From a virus: 26,586 nt of DNA. The translations under genes and the position numbers were made by a program. Below, one piece after another: positions 6,648 to 13,692 of the stretch; position 1 is the first letter of the stretch; every line of letters starts with the position of its first letter. Where the stretch lies: positions 1 through 26,586 of IMG/VR virus record IMGVR_UViG_3300045952_000369, one strand, 5' to 3'. Under the pieces are notes generated by a model. The model was not told where the DNA came from and did not search any database. It saw only the letters and a program-made list of their open reading frames with translations.

Positions 6648-7630
6648 TGGACAGGTACGAAGCGATCCTCCGAGACTGGGACCTGGTGCGGCGGCAGGAG
6701 GAGCAGATGCTGGCCGCGGGCAATCTCCCCGCGAGCCCCCTGATCCGTGCCTTCGTGCCCCAGGTCAAGGCGGTCGATGCGGATAGGCGCACGGTGTCTC
6801 ACCTCATCTCGGACGACAGCATCGACCGCGCGGGCGACATCATCGAATCGACCGGATGGCAGCTCGAGAACTACCGCAAGAATCCGCGCGTGATGCGGAA
6901 CCACTCCTACCGCGTCGAGGACATCATCGGGCGCGGCAAGGTGAAGGCTCAGGAGGACGGGCTCTACGCCACCACGGAGTTCACCGACGCGCCCGTGGGC
7001 GTCGCCGCGTTCGACGCCGTGGCTGGTGGATGGGCGGGCGCCTGGTCCGTCGGCTTCAAGCCGGTCGAGTGGCACCCGGTCTCCAAGGGCGCGGGCGAGG
7101 ACATGGCCTGCGAGAAGTGCATCAAGGCGAAGCGGCGCCAGAAGGGACGCGACTACGTGTACGGCGTGCACTTCACCAAGCAGGAGCTTCTCGAGTACAG
7201 CCTCGTGGCGATCCCCGCGAACCCGGCGTGCGTGATGGCGATGGTCCAGGCCGGTCTGACGGCCCCGCCGCGCTCGGTTCCGGGCCACGGGGAGCTGTTC
7301 CTGGACGCCCAAGAGTCGGAGACGGTGGAGCGCGCCCTCGATGTGCTGGTCGCGGACCGCGAGCGCAAGCGGCTCAAGGCGGTGGGCGTGCCTCTGACCG
7401 ACGAAGAGGCGGAGGTGCTGCGCGAATGGCTGCGGAAGGAAGGTATCTTGAAAGACGGCCGCGAGGCCGCGGGAGACCGCGCGCCCGATGGGGCGACTGC
7501 CGAGCGGAGAGAGCTGACGAAGGAGGCGGAGGTCGATCTGAGGAGCATGCTGGCGCGGGTCAACCGCAAGGCCACGGCCCTCGAGATCGGCAACGTCGTT
7601 TCGACCCTTCGTGGTAGAGTCCCGCAGTAG
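6647..7630 (+). CDS. HK97-family prohead protease
   Basis: A 327-residue serine protease (herpesvirus-assemblin fold) that removes the capsid delta domain during head maturation. The likely catalytic His is in MRNHSY (H86) and Ser in WSVGFKP (S134), and the family signature QELLEYSLVAIPANPACV lies at about 179-196. Two features differ from small family members: a CEKCIKAKRRQKGRDY insertion (155-170) between the Ser strand and the signature, and a long C-terminal extension (about 210-327) rich in charged helices, which could scaffold assembly. The start overlaps the preceding stop (TGATG). The stop is followed by a 105-bp leader to the capsid gene. Confidence 0.9.
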   Translation: MDRYEAILRDWDLVRRQEEQMLAAGNLPASPLIRAFVPQVKAVDADRRTVSHLISDDSIDRAGDIIESTGWQLENYRKNPRVMRNHSYRVEDIIGRGKVKAQEDGLYATTEFTDAPVGVAAFDAVAGGWAGAWSVGFKPVEWHPVSKGAGEDMACEKCIKAKRRQKGRDYVYGVHFTKQELLEYSLVAIPANPACVMAMVQAGLTAPPRSVPGHGELFLDAQESETVERALDVLVADRERKRLKAVGVPLTDEEAEVLREWLRKEGILKDGREAAGDRAPDGATAERRELTKEAEVDLRSMLARVNRKATALEIGNVVSTLRGRVPQ

Positions 7631-7643
7631 ACGGTGGCGGAGC

Positions 7644-7735
7644 TAGGCTGATCCCCGAAAGCGCGCCCGCCCAGGCGCGTGGCTCCGCAGCAGACAACAG
7701 GGCAACCCGCGGGAGGGCGCCGTGCAGGGAACGAG
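7644..7735 (+). promoter_or_regulatory. Capsid-gene leader, homologous to the tail-tube leader
   Basis: The 92 bases before the major capsid gene share ordered elements with the 93 bases before the tail-tube gene at 13600. These are TAGGCTGATCCCCGAA (7644-7659; 15 of 16 identical), a GC hairpin directly after it (CGCGCC 7662-7667 with GGCGCG 7674-7679), GGCTCCGC (7681-7688) and CAGGGCA (7698-7704) 31 nt before the start. An AGGGAAC precedes ATG 7736 by 5 nt. A structured leader or expression signal is plausible; TAGGCT could act as a -10-like box, but no matching -35 is clear. Confidence 0.6.
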
Positions 7736-9229
7736 ATGGAGAAGGACATCAAGACCGTCATGGCGGAGGCAGGCCGGGCGCACGACGACCCGGTGCTGTC
7801 GATCGTCATGGACCTCGGCACGGCCTTCGAGCGTTCGATCAAGAACATCGAGGCTCAGATCGAGACCATCGGCAAGCACTCCGACAAGGCCGCGGAGATC
7901 CTGCGCACCGAGCTGGACAAGTTCAAGACCGAGGTCGACAAGGGGTTCGACTTCCAGCTCAAGAAGCTCGAGGGCCTCGACAAGCGCACGCACGTTCTGA
8001 GCTGGGGCGGCGGCGGCAACAAGACCGACAAGCTCCTCGAAGGGATCGCGGACAACGAGCGCTGGCTCGTCGGTCTGTGTCAGAAGACCTACGACCCCGT
8101 CGTGGACAAGGGCGAGTTCAAGGACCCCATCTTCAAGGCGGCCAGCGCCCTGTGGTTCGACCACAGCATGCGCGCCCAGCACAAGCAGTGGGCCGCGAAG
8201 CGCGAGTACCACCTCAAGCGGATGGAGCAGCTCGAGCAGGCCTTCCGCGACGCGTACCGCGTCCCCATCGAGCTGATCGAGAAGGCGGCGTTCACCACCG
8301 CGACCGACACGCTCGGCGGCCACCTGGTCCCCGACCCGGTCGAGGCGGAGATGAATCGCCTCATCGCGGACAACAGCATCCTGCGCCAGGCGGGCGTCCG
8401 CACGATCCCGATGGTCACCAAGACCCTCGACCTCCCGAAGGAAGGCTCCAGCTCGCTGGGCGTGGCCATCGAGAACGAGGGCGCGGCGATCACCGACTCG
8501 GTCCCGGCGTCCAACGCGGTGGCGAAGGTGACGCTCACGGCGAAGCGCTTCGACGGATACGCCGCGGCTTCGCTCGAGTCGATCCAGGACAGCGCCATCA
8601 GCGTTCTGACCTGGGTGCAGGAGAAGCTCACCGAGCTGATCGGCACCCTCGAGGACACGCAGGCGCTCGAGGGCACCTCGTCGTTCACCGGCCTCGCGGC
8701 CGATACCGACGTCAACGAGATCGCGGCGCAGACCAACGGCGACGCGATCACCTACGCCAAGCTGGTCTCCATCGTGTTCAAGGCGCGCCAGCGGACCAGC
8801 CGCCAACTCGCGCGGTTCTTCATGGCCCCCGAGGCGATGGCCAAGGTGGTCGGCCTGCGCGCCGACGCCGTCACCGCGGCGGACGGGGCGGGCGTGCCGA
8901 TCTTCCAGTTCGGAAACGTGCCGGGCACGATCCAGATGACCCTGCTCGGTTTCCCGGTCGAGGTGCACAGCGGCATCCGCATCGACCGCACCAAGGGCAG
9001 CGGCACCGCGCTGACCAACATCTACTTCGGCCCGCCTCGTCAGATCACCTTCGGTGACCGGACGGGCATGTCGTGGGACGTCAGCGACGTCGCCTCGATG
9101 GTCGTGGGCGGGGTGACCACCAGCGCGTTCCAGACCTACAGCGTCCACATGCGCCTCATCAAGCGCACCGCCATCGCGGTCGCGGTTGGCAAGGCGTTCA
9201 CCCGCGCGGTCGACCTCATCACCACGTAG
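7736..9229 (+). CDS. Major capsid protein, HK97 fold, with N-terminal delta region
   Basis: A 497-residue major head protein. ATG 7736 is preferred over in-frame GTG 7679 because AGGGAAC lies 5 nt upstream and the extra residues are encoded by the conserved leader. Residues 1 to about 185 are charged and helical (FERSIKNIEAQIETIGKHSD and following heptad-like stretches), as expected of a scaffolding delta domain, longer than the roughly 100 residues in HK97. The mature shell protein begins near FTTATDTLGGHLVPDPVEAE (186-205), the usual phage capsid entry, and shows later HK97-fold hallmarks (FFMAPEAMAKV; LLGFPVEVHSG; IYFGPPRQITFGDRTG). The protease upstream would cut near residue 185; the exact site is inferred. 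Confidence 0.93.
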   Translation: MEKDIKTVMAEAGRAHDDPVLSIVMDLGTAFERSIKNIEAQIETIGKHSDKAAEILRTELDKFKTEVDKGFDFQLKKLEGLDKRTHVLSWGGGGNKTDKLLEGIADNERWLVGLCQKTYDPVVDKGEFKDPIFKAASALWFDHSMRAQHKQWAAKREYHLKRMEQLEQAFRDAYRVPIELIEKAAFTTATDTLGGHLVPDPVEAEMNRLIADNSILRQAGVRTIPMVTKTLDLPKEGSSSLGVAIENEGAAITDSVPASNAVAKVTLTAKRFDGYAAASLESIQDSAISVLTWVQEKLTELIGTLEDTQALEGTSSFTGLAADTDVNEIAAQTNGDAITYAKLVSIVFKARQRTSRQLARFFMAPEAMAKVVGLRADAVTAADGAGVPIFQFGNVPGTIQMTLLGFPVEVHSGIRIDRTKGSGTALTNIYFGPPRQITFGDRTGMSWDVSDVASMVVGGVTTSAFQTYSVHMRLIKRTAIAVAVGKAFTRAVDLITT

Positions 9230-9319
9230 TCGAAAAGGTCGGTCCGACAAAGCGCCCCCGGGGCACGTGGCTCCGGGCCCCGGGGGCCACCGACAGGCAG
9301 AAGGAGCTGGAGGGAACGC
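9230..9319 (+). promoter_or_regulatory. Intergenic segment after capsid with GC hairpin
   Basis: These 90 bases between the capsid stop and the next gene contain AAAGCGC and GTGGCTCCG (9267-9275), also found in the capsid leader (GTGGCTCCG at 7679-7687). A strong hairpin occupies 9267-9290: GTGGC pairs with GCCAC and inner CCGG with CCGG, around a GCC loop. No T-run follows, so a canonical terminator is not supported. GGAGGGA ends about 4 nt before ATG 9320. The segment may modulate expression between the abundant capsid protein and weaker downstream genes; that is inference. Confidence 0.5.
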
Positions 9320-9640
9320 ATGAGCAGAGTCAGGTGGCTCAACAACCCGGCGGGCGTCGCGGGGCGCATCGTCGGGCAGACCGAGGACATCCAGGAATCC
9401 ACCGCGAAGGAGTGGGAGCGGCTGGGTTGGGTGGAGATCCTCGAGGAGGCTCCCATCAACGAGGCGCCGCTCCAGCCGGGCGCGCCGGTCATCGAGACGT
9501 CCACGGGACACGAGGTCGAGACCACCACCGCTGTCGACCCCCTCACCGAGGACGAGCTGCCCGTGCTCGAGACCGCCGCGCTCGACGAGCCCGTGCTCGA
9601 CAAGAGCATCCGCACCCCACCCCGCAAGAAGGGAAAGTGA
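9320..9640 (+). CDS. Small acidic protein downstream of capsid
   Basis: A 106-residue protein with a well-placed GGAGGGA ribosome site. The first 45 residues look like a small folded unit (SRVRWLNNPAGVAGRI, then KEWERLGWVEILEE). Residues 46-95 are acidic, Pro/Thr/Glu-rich and probably disordered. The C-terminus is basic (RTPPRKKGK). Small proteins of this shape are common between capsid and connector genes; no function can be named. It does not show the fold of known decoration proteins clearly. Confidence 0.7.
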   Translation: MSRVRWLNNPAGVAGRIVGQTEDIQESTAKEWERLGWVEILEEAPINEAPLQPGAPVIETSTGHEVETTTAVDPLTEDELPVLETAALDEPVLDKSIRTPPRKKGK

Positions 9641-9644
9641 CGCC

Positions 9645-10088
9645 GTGAACCTCTCTCAATCGTCCAAGGTCGTCCGCCACAACGGGCCCGTGGCCGTTGG
9701 TACGACCACGGTCACCCCGTCGGCTGGCGTGGACACCGCGGGCTTCCACGGGTGTCTGTTCGTGGTCCAGCTCGGCGCGATCACCGACGGGACCCCGAAC
9801 ATCTCCGTCCAGCAGTCGGATGACGACGGCGTCGCCGACGCGTACAGCGACCTGGAGGGCTCGGATCAGGCCTTCGCCGATACCGACGATAGCGCCTATC
9901 GGCAGGTCGACGTCTACCGCCCCACCAAGCGCTTCCTCAAGTGCCTCATCACCCGCGGCGGCGCGACCGGTTGCGTCGTCGAGGGGATCGTGGCGATCCT
10001 CTACGAACCCCACGCGCAGCCCGCCGCCCTGCACTCCAGCGTGAAGGGCAACGAGCTGCTCGTGTCACCGGCCGAAGGCACGCCGTAA
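9645..10088 (+). CDS. Putative head-associated beta-rich protein
   Basis: A 147-residue protein from GTG 9645. The sequence is almost all predicted beta strand: CLFVVQLGAITDGTPNISVQ, a QSDDDG turn, YRQVDVY, then RFLKCLITRGG and VEGIVAILYEP. This layout occurs in many phage proteins encoded just after the capsid gene that are annotated only as hypothetical or as possible head decoration. A similar layout recurs in the protein at 12781. It could decorate the capsid surface, but that is inferred from position and beta content only. Confidence 0.7.
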   Translation: MNLSQSSKVVRHNGPVAVGTTTVTPSAGVDTAGFHGCLFVVQLGAITDGTPNISVQQSDDDGVADAYSDLEGSDQAFADTDDSAYRQVDVYRPTKRFLKCLITRGGATGCVVEGIVAILYEPHAQPAALHSSVKGNELLVSPAEGTP

Positions 10089-10103
10089 GGCGGGAGGTGA
10101 TCC

Positions 10104-10457
10104 TTGGCCCGCACTCCTGTTCCCGTCGCGGACCTCTCGGAGACCGGCCTCCTGATCGGAGCGTCCGGCACCGAGGTGAACGGCGACACCGTCAACGGCC
10201 ACGAGTACGTCAACGGCGACAACGTGAATCTCTTGGTGCGCAACTCCGATGCCAGCTCTCACAACGTGACGTTCATCACCGCTCAGATCGTGGACGGGCT
10301 GGCGGTCGCCGACCGCACCGTGGCCATCGCCGCGGGCGCACACCGCGCCTTCCGCGTATGTCCGGCGAACGTCTATGACCAGAGCGGCGCCGACCGCGGC
10401 AAGGTCTTCATCGACGTCGATCACGCCACGCTGCGCCTGCAGGCGATCCGAGGCTAG
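10104..10457 (+). CDS. Putative small head protein, TTG start
   Basis: A 117-residue protein whose start is TTG 10104, supported by an almost perfect ribosome site GGGAGGTGA (10092-10100) 3 nt upstream. The sequence is beta-rich with a characteristic series VNGDNVNLLVRNSDASSHNV, TAQIVDGLAVADRTVAI, HRAFRVCPANVYDQ and KVFIDVDHATLRLQAI. This order is familiar from conserved hypothetical proteins near capsid genes in actinophages and other siphophages. A capsid or neck role is likely by position; the biochemical role is unknown. Confidence 0.75.
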   Translation: MARTPVPVADLSETGLLIGASGTEVNGDTVNGHEYVNGDNVNLLVRNSDASSHNVTFITAQIVDGLAVADRTVAIAAGAHRAFRVCPANVYDQSGADRGKVFIDVDHATLRLQAIRG

Positions 10458-10459
10458 GC

Positions 10460-11068
10460 GTGGCGCTCACCACGGCGGCCAAGGTCAAGGCATACGCCAA
10501 CCCCGAGCTGGATCCGACCAAGGATGCGGAGCTGGCGGAGGCGGTGGCGCGTGTCTCGGCTTGGGTGCCGTACGTCTGCGGCCGTCCTATCGAGGAGGCC
10601 TCTTTCACCGAACGCTTCGATGGGTGCAGGGCGCTGGGGTCCGGCAAGGACCTCATCGTCCTGCGCCCCGAGAGGCGCCCGGTGAAGCACATCACCGGCG
10701 ACCTCATCTCCGTGACGGAGGATGGCAATGCGCTAGTCCTGGCCGAAGGCTACACCACCACGGCGGGCGTCGTTGTCGAGGACGCGAACGAGTACGACCT
10801 GCCGTGCAAACTTCGCAGGTACAACCAGCCGTGGGCCGATGGGTACGGCTCGCAGAACATCACGGTGGTCTACAAGGCCGGTCTCACCAGCGCGCACCCG
10901 CTGTGGCCCGCGCTCGAGGCGCTGGCGAACGAGGTCGCGTGGCTGTCGTTCTCCTCGCCGAACTGGCTGGGCAAGGCGACGGTCTCCCGCGCGGGCGAAA
11001 GCACGAGCTGGGAGAAGGACCTCACCCCGGCATCACGCGATCTGATCCGTAGGCTGAGGGCCTGGTGA
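10460..11068 (+). CDS. Head-tail connector protein, gp6-like
   Basis: A 202-residue protein starting at GTG 10460, two bases after the previous stop. The N-terminus TTAAKVKAYANPELDPTKDAELAEAVARVSAWV has the short helical pattern of phage head-tail connectors (HK97 gp6 / SPP1 gp15 type), with a beta region in the middle (ERRPVKHITGDLISV; YGSQNITVVYKAGL) and a C-terminal helix. Such proteins form a ring beneath the portal. The following gene is gp10-like, the usual neighbour. Its stop overlaps the next start as TGATG. Confidence 0.75.
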   Translation: MALTTAAKVKAYANPELDPTKDAELAEAVARVSAWVPYVCGRPIEEASFTERFDGCRALGSGKDLIVLRPERRPVKHITGDLISVTEDGNALVLAEGYTTTAGVVVEDANEYDLPCKLRRYNQPWADGYGSQNITVVYKAGLTSAHPLWPALEALANEVAWLSFSSPNWLGKATVSRAGESTSWEKDLTPASRDLIRRLRAW

Positions 11069-11688
11069 TGGCCGACTTCCAGGCCGGAATCCGAATCGAC
11101 CTCGAGCAGATCGAGAAGGCGCTCGGCAAGCTGCCGTCCGGGCTGCCTCGCGCCGTCCTCGCCGGGATGAAGGCGTCGGCGATGGTGATCCTGCGGCGCG
11201 TCGTCATGGAGCGCATGTCGGACCCGTCGCCCGGGCGCTTCCCCAACCTGGGGGTCGTGACGGGGACCGGGCGCCGGTCCATGGTGGCCCGCGCCATGAA
11301 GCTGGCCCACGACCGGATCAGCCTCGAGGTTGGCTCGCCGCTGAAGTACATCCGCGCGCACGAGCTTGGCTTCGAGGGCGACGTGAACGTGACGGGGCAC
11401 ACGCGCCACCTCGTCGCCCCGCCGGATATCCGCAAGGGTAAGATCACGAAGACCAGCGCGCGCCGCCTGAAGGCCGCGCTGCGCGCCGGGCGGGCAACGA
11501 CCGCCTTCGTGAAGCCGCACAAGCGCTTCGTGCACATCCGGGCGCGCGGCTTCATCCGCCGGAGCATCAACACCGAGCTGGAACCGACGCGCCAGCGCGT
11601 GCTGCGAGCCATCGAACACCTTGCTCGCACGGGCAAGGCGCCCGGCGTCGGAGACATCTTCGGCGCCGACCTCGGAGGGCGGGCATGA
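11068..11688 (+). CDS. HK97 gp10-like neck / tail-completion protein
   Basis: A 206-residue basic protein. It resembles HK97 gp10-type proteins, which act at the head-tail joint: N-terminal helix (LEQIEKALGKLPSGLPRAVLAGM), a middle with GTGRRSMVARAM, then SPLKYIRAHELGFEG, matching the family's tyrosine-to-glutamate-Gly segment, and KPHKRFVHIRARGFIRRSI near the C-terminus. ATG 11068 overlaps the upstream stop; GTG 11065 is an alternative adding one residue. The stop overlaps the next start (ATGA). Length is somewhat above the usual 130-160 residues. Confidence 0.8.
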   Translation: MADFQAGIRIDLEQIEKALGKLPSGLPRAVLAGMKASAMVILRRVVMERMSDPSPGRFPNLGVVTGTGRRSMVARAMKLAHDRISLEVGSPLKYIRAHELGFEGDVNVTGHTRHLVAPPDIRKGKITKTSARRLKAALRAGRATTAFVKPHKRFVHIRARGFIRRSINTELEPTRQRVLRAIEHLARTGKAPGVGDIFGADLGGRA

Positions 11689-12776
11689 ACAACGTCCTGC
11701 GCGTCGCCAATGTCGCCGTGGCCGCCCTGGCTCTTGCGCTGACGATCCTCGCCAGCGGCCCCCGCGAGGAGCTGGAGGAGTTCCCCGTGACGACGCTCGT
11801 CATTCCTTTCGGAAACGGCAGCGCCGAGCTGCCGACGCCGCCGCCGAACTTCGGCGGCGGGGCCACGCGGCAACTCGGTGGCTCCGGAGGCTATCCCGCC
11901 GCGGCCGACGGCGACTATCTGTTCTCGCTCCCGGGCGTCGCCGGTGCGCCGCTCAACCAGCTTGGCGGGCGCATGTCGTTCACCGCCGTGGGGAACGGGT
12001 GGGCCGACACGACTCCGGGGCACACGTACTCGCTCGTGCTGCGCGTTCATCCCGACCACGCGTTCAACGGTCCGTCGGGGCCGAGTGGGTGGCGGCTCGA
12101 GGTCAACACCAACCAGGGTGTTCACCCTGTGACCGTCAACCTCTACGCCTCGGACTTCCCCCTCGACGCGTGGCAGACCTGGGTCTCTCCGTCGTTCGTT
12201 GCGGACAACGAGAACACGATCCTCCTCCCTCGCATGTTCAGCCTCGGCCCGCAGGCGTCGGCGCAGCGGTGGCTGCTCGACCAGGCATTTCTCGTGGAGG
12301 GAATCGAAGTGCAAGCCAAGTGGAGAGGAATCCAGGGACTCGTCGACCGCTTGAAGACGATCCGCGGGGCCGCGGGCGGTCACCTGGTCGACGTCCAGCA
12401 GCGGGTCTACACCAGCCTCAAGGTTCCCGAGGACGGACTCGCGATCCCGTGGCCCTACATCTGCGTGCCGCTCATCGACGCCGAGACCCGCAGCCTCGAG
12501 ACCGAGCGCGGCGTGGACCGCACGTGGGATCAGAGCGTCTACTGTTTCGTCAAGGAACCGGAGCCGTCGAAGCTCGACAGCGCCGCGGCGGAGGGCCTGG
12601 CCGACCTGTGCGACTCCATCGACAAGGCCATCCTCGAGGACCCCACCCTGGGAGGCGTGGTCCACAACGCGATCGTGGTTGGGGTCGAGCCCCAGGCTGG
12701 GGTGCTGGGCGAGTACGGCGAAGCGGTCGTGACCATCCGGATGCGCCAGCAGTTCGACGCGCAAGACGTGGGGTGA
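11685..12776 (+). CDS. Composite ORF: membrane peptide, beta-rich domain and tail terminator
   Basis: One uninterrupted 363-codon frame with three parts. Residues 1-34 form a signal peptide or membrane anchor (VANVAVAALALALTILAS, then an acidic end). Residues 35-208 are a Gly/Pro-rich, beta-rich jelly-roll-like domain ending WLLDQAFLVEG, reminiscent of carbohydrate-binding or galactose-binding-like modules. Residues 209-363 match in size and pattern a stand-alone tail terminator (gpU-like): LVDRLKTIRGAAGG, then VYTSLKVP, WPYICVPLID and a final strand VVTIRMRQQF. Good ribosome sites precede starts at 11685, 11787 and 12309, all in frame. Expression as nested products or as a long fusion is therefore possible. 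A tail terminator with an exported N-terminus would be odd, since it acts in the cytoplasm on the nascent tail. The family call for the C-terminus is moderately sure. Confidence 0.75.
   Translation: MNNVLRVANVAVAALALALTILASGPREELEEFPVTTLVIPFGNGSAELPTPPPNFGGGATRQLGGSGGYPAAADGDYLFSLPGVAGAPLNQLGGRMSFTAVGNGWADTTPGHTYSLVLRVHPDHAFNGPSGPSGWRLEVNTNQGVHPVTVNLYASDFPLDAWQTWVSPSFVADNENTILLPRMFSLGPQASAQRWLLDQAFLVEGIEVQAKWRGIQGLVDRLKTIRGAAGGHLVDVQQRVYTSLKVPEDGLAIPWPYICVPLIDAETRSLETERGVDRTWDQSVYCFVKEPEPSKLDSAAAEGLADLCDSIDKAILEDPTLGGVVHNAIVVGVEPQAGVLGEYGEAVVTIRMRQQFDAQDVG
11774..11789 (+). promoter_or_regulatory. Internal ribosome site and GTG start
   Basis: GGAGGAG (11774-11780) precedes an in-frame GTG at 11787 by 6 nt. 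Initiation here would skip the hydrophobic N-terminus and yield a soluble product starting TTLVIPFGNG. The site could instead be chance in Glu-rich codons (REELEEFP), since GAG codons mimic Shine-Dalgarno sequences. Confidence 0.45.
12296..12311 (+). promoter_or_regulatory. Internal ribosome site and GTG start for the tail terminator
   Basis: GGAGGGA (12296-12302) precedes in-frame GTG 12309 by 6 nt. Initiation here gives a 155-residue product, the normal size for a phage tail terminator, beginning QAKWRGIQGLVDRL. The site falls exactly at the boundary between the beta-rich domain and the terminator-like domain, which favours real use. Confidence 0.6.
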
Positions 12777-12780
12777 TGCG

Positions 12781-13179
12781 ATGAAGGTTGCTATCCAACC
12801 CAGCGCGGCGCAGACCGGCAGCGCGGCGGGCGACTGGATCAAGGTCCCGACCGGAACGATGCTGGCAGTGGAGGTGGACCTCACCACCGGGTCGGGCACG
12901 ATCACGAGGTTCGACCTGTGGCTCGAGGGGTCGGACGACGGGAACGAGACGGACGCGCCCGACCTCCTGTTCGACTGGTCCGTGAAGGACTCGAACGCGG
13001 GCACCGAGGAAACGGAACGGGTTACCAAGCGCAACATCATCAACAACAAGACCACGACGACGGCGGAGAGGCACAGCGCTCTCTACCGCCACGTTCCGTG
13101 GACCTACGTCAGGGCGCGGTGGGCGCTCACCGGAACGAGCCCCAGCCTCACGTTCTCGGTGAATGGAGACATCAAATGA
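12781..13179 (+). CDS. Beta-rich small protein
   Basis: A 132-residue protein starting at ATG 12781, 4 nt after the preceding stop. It is predicted nearly all beta: IKVPTGTMLAVEVDLTTGSG, RFDLWLEGSDDG, then YVRARWALTGTSPSLTFSVN at the C-terminus. The layout, including an acidic SDDG turn and a strand RxxWxLTG, resembles the head-associated protein at 9645, suggesting a distant relationship. It lies between tail terminator and tail tube, so a tail role such as surface decoration is possible. No confirmed family. Confidence 0.7.
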   Translation: MKVAIQPSAAQTGSAAGDWIKVPTGTMLAVEVDLTTGSGTITRFDLWLEGSDDGNETDAPDLLFDWSVKDSNAGTEETERVTKRNIINNKTTTTAERHSALYRHVPWTYVRARWALTGTSPSLTFSVNGDIK

Positions 13180-13580
13180 GCACGCGGAAGATGATCAGGT
13201 TCGGCGGGCCTGCGCTGCAGGAGCCGGTGTTCACGCACTTCGATTCGGCGATCACCGGCGGCATGCTGCATGGGCACGTGGGCGAGGTTGCCTACGTGGT
13301 CACGCAGGAGGAGGCCGACGCGCTCAAGAAGGAGCTGTTGTATCCGCTCGGCCCGGCGGCGTCCTGGACCGCCGAAGAGCGAACCGCATACGCCAAGTTC
13401 GCTGGCGCAAAGCTGATGCTCGAGAGCGACGTCCGGAAGATCCTCCAACGGTTCGGGGAGCGGATGACGCCGCTGCCGCCGCTGGGCGAGCTGGTGGACG
13501 CGCCCGACGACATCGACATCCGGGTGCTGTGCGGGCTGCCTCCCGCGCCGAAGGCGGCGAAGGGCAAAGCGAAGGAGTAG
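13176..13580 (+). CDS. Hypothetical tail-region protein
   Basis: A 134-residue protein whose ATG 13176 overlaps the previous stop as ATGA. The first third is mixed (KMIRFGGPALQEPVFTHFDS); the middle is helical (EEADALKKELLYPLGP; ERTAYAKFAGAKLMLESDV); the C-terminus is Pro/Ala/Lys-rich (APKAAKGKAKE). No motif is recognised. It ends 112 bp before the tail-tube gene and is the last gene of the neck block. Confidence 0.7.
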   Translation: MSTRKMIRFGGPALQEPVFTHFDSAITGGMLHGHVGEVAYVVTQEEADALKKELLYPLGPAASWTAEERTAYAKFAGAKLMLESDVRKILQRFGERMTPLPPLGELVDAPDDIDIRVLCGLPPAPKAAKGKAKE

Positions 13581-13599
13581 GTCGCAAGGATGGGGCGGA

Positions 13600-13692
13600 T
13601 AGGCTGATCACCGAAGAGCCGCGGCGCCCCCGCGGGCTTCCGCCCCGTAACAAACCAGGGCATGAGGGCCGGGCACCCCGAGGGTTGAAGGC
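13600..13692 (+). promoter_or_regulatory. Tail-tube leader, homologous to the capsid leader
   Basis: These 93 bases repeat the order of the capsid leader at 7644. The elements are TAGGCTGATCACCGAA (13600-13615), a GC hairpin (CCGCGG 13619-13624 with CCGCGG 13630-13635), GGCTTCCGC (13635-13643) and CAGGGCA (13656-13662) 30 nt before the start. Total length differs by one base between the two copies. The shared design before the two most abundant structural proteins points to a common expression signal. GAGGG at 13680-13684 is the nearest ribosome-site candidate. Confidence 0.6.

Noticed and set aside
9267-9290. Intrinsic terminator after the capsid gene
   Set aside because: The hairpin is strong but no T-run follows, so a classical terminator is not supported.
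7643-9511. A 622-codon open frame on the - strand opposite the capsid gene
   Set aside because: Runs across the capsid gene and both leaders; sequence is Leu/Asp/Val/Arg low-complexity and unlike any protein family.
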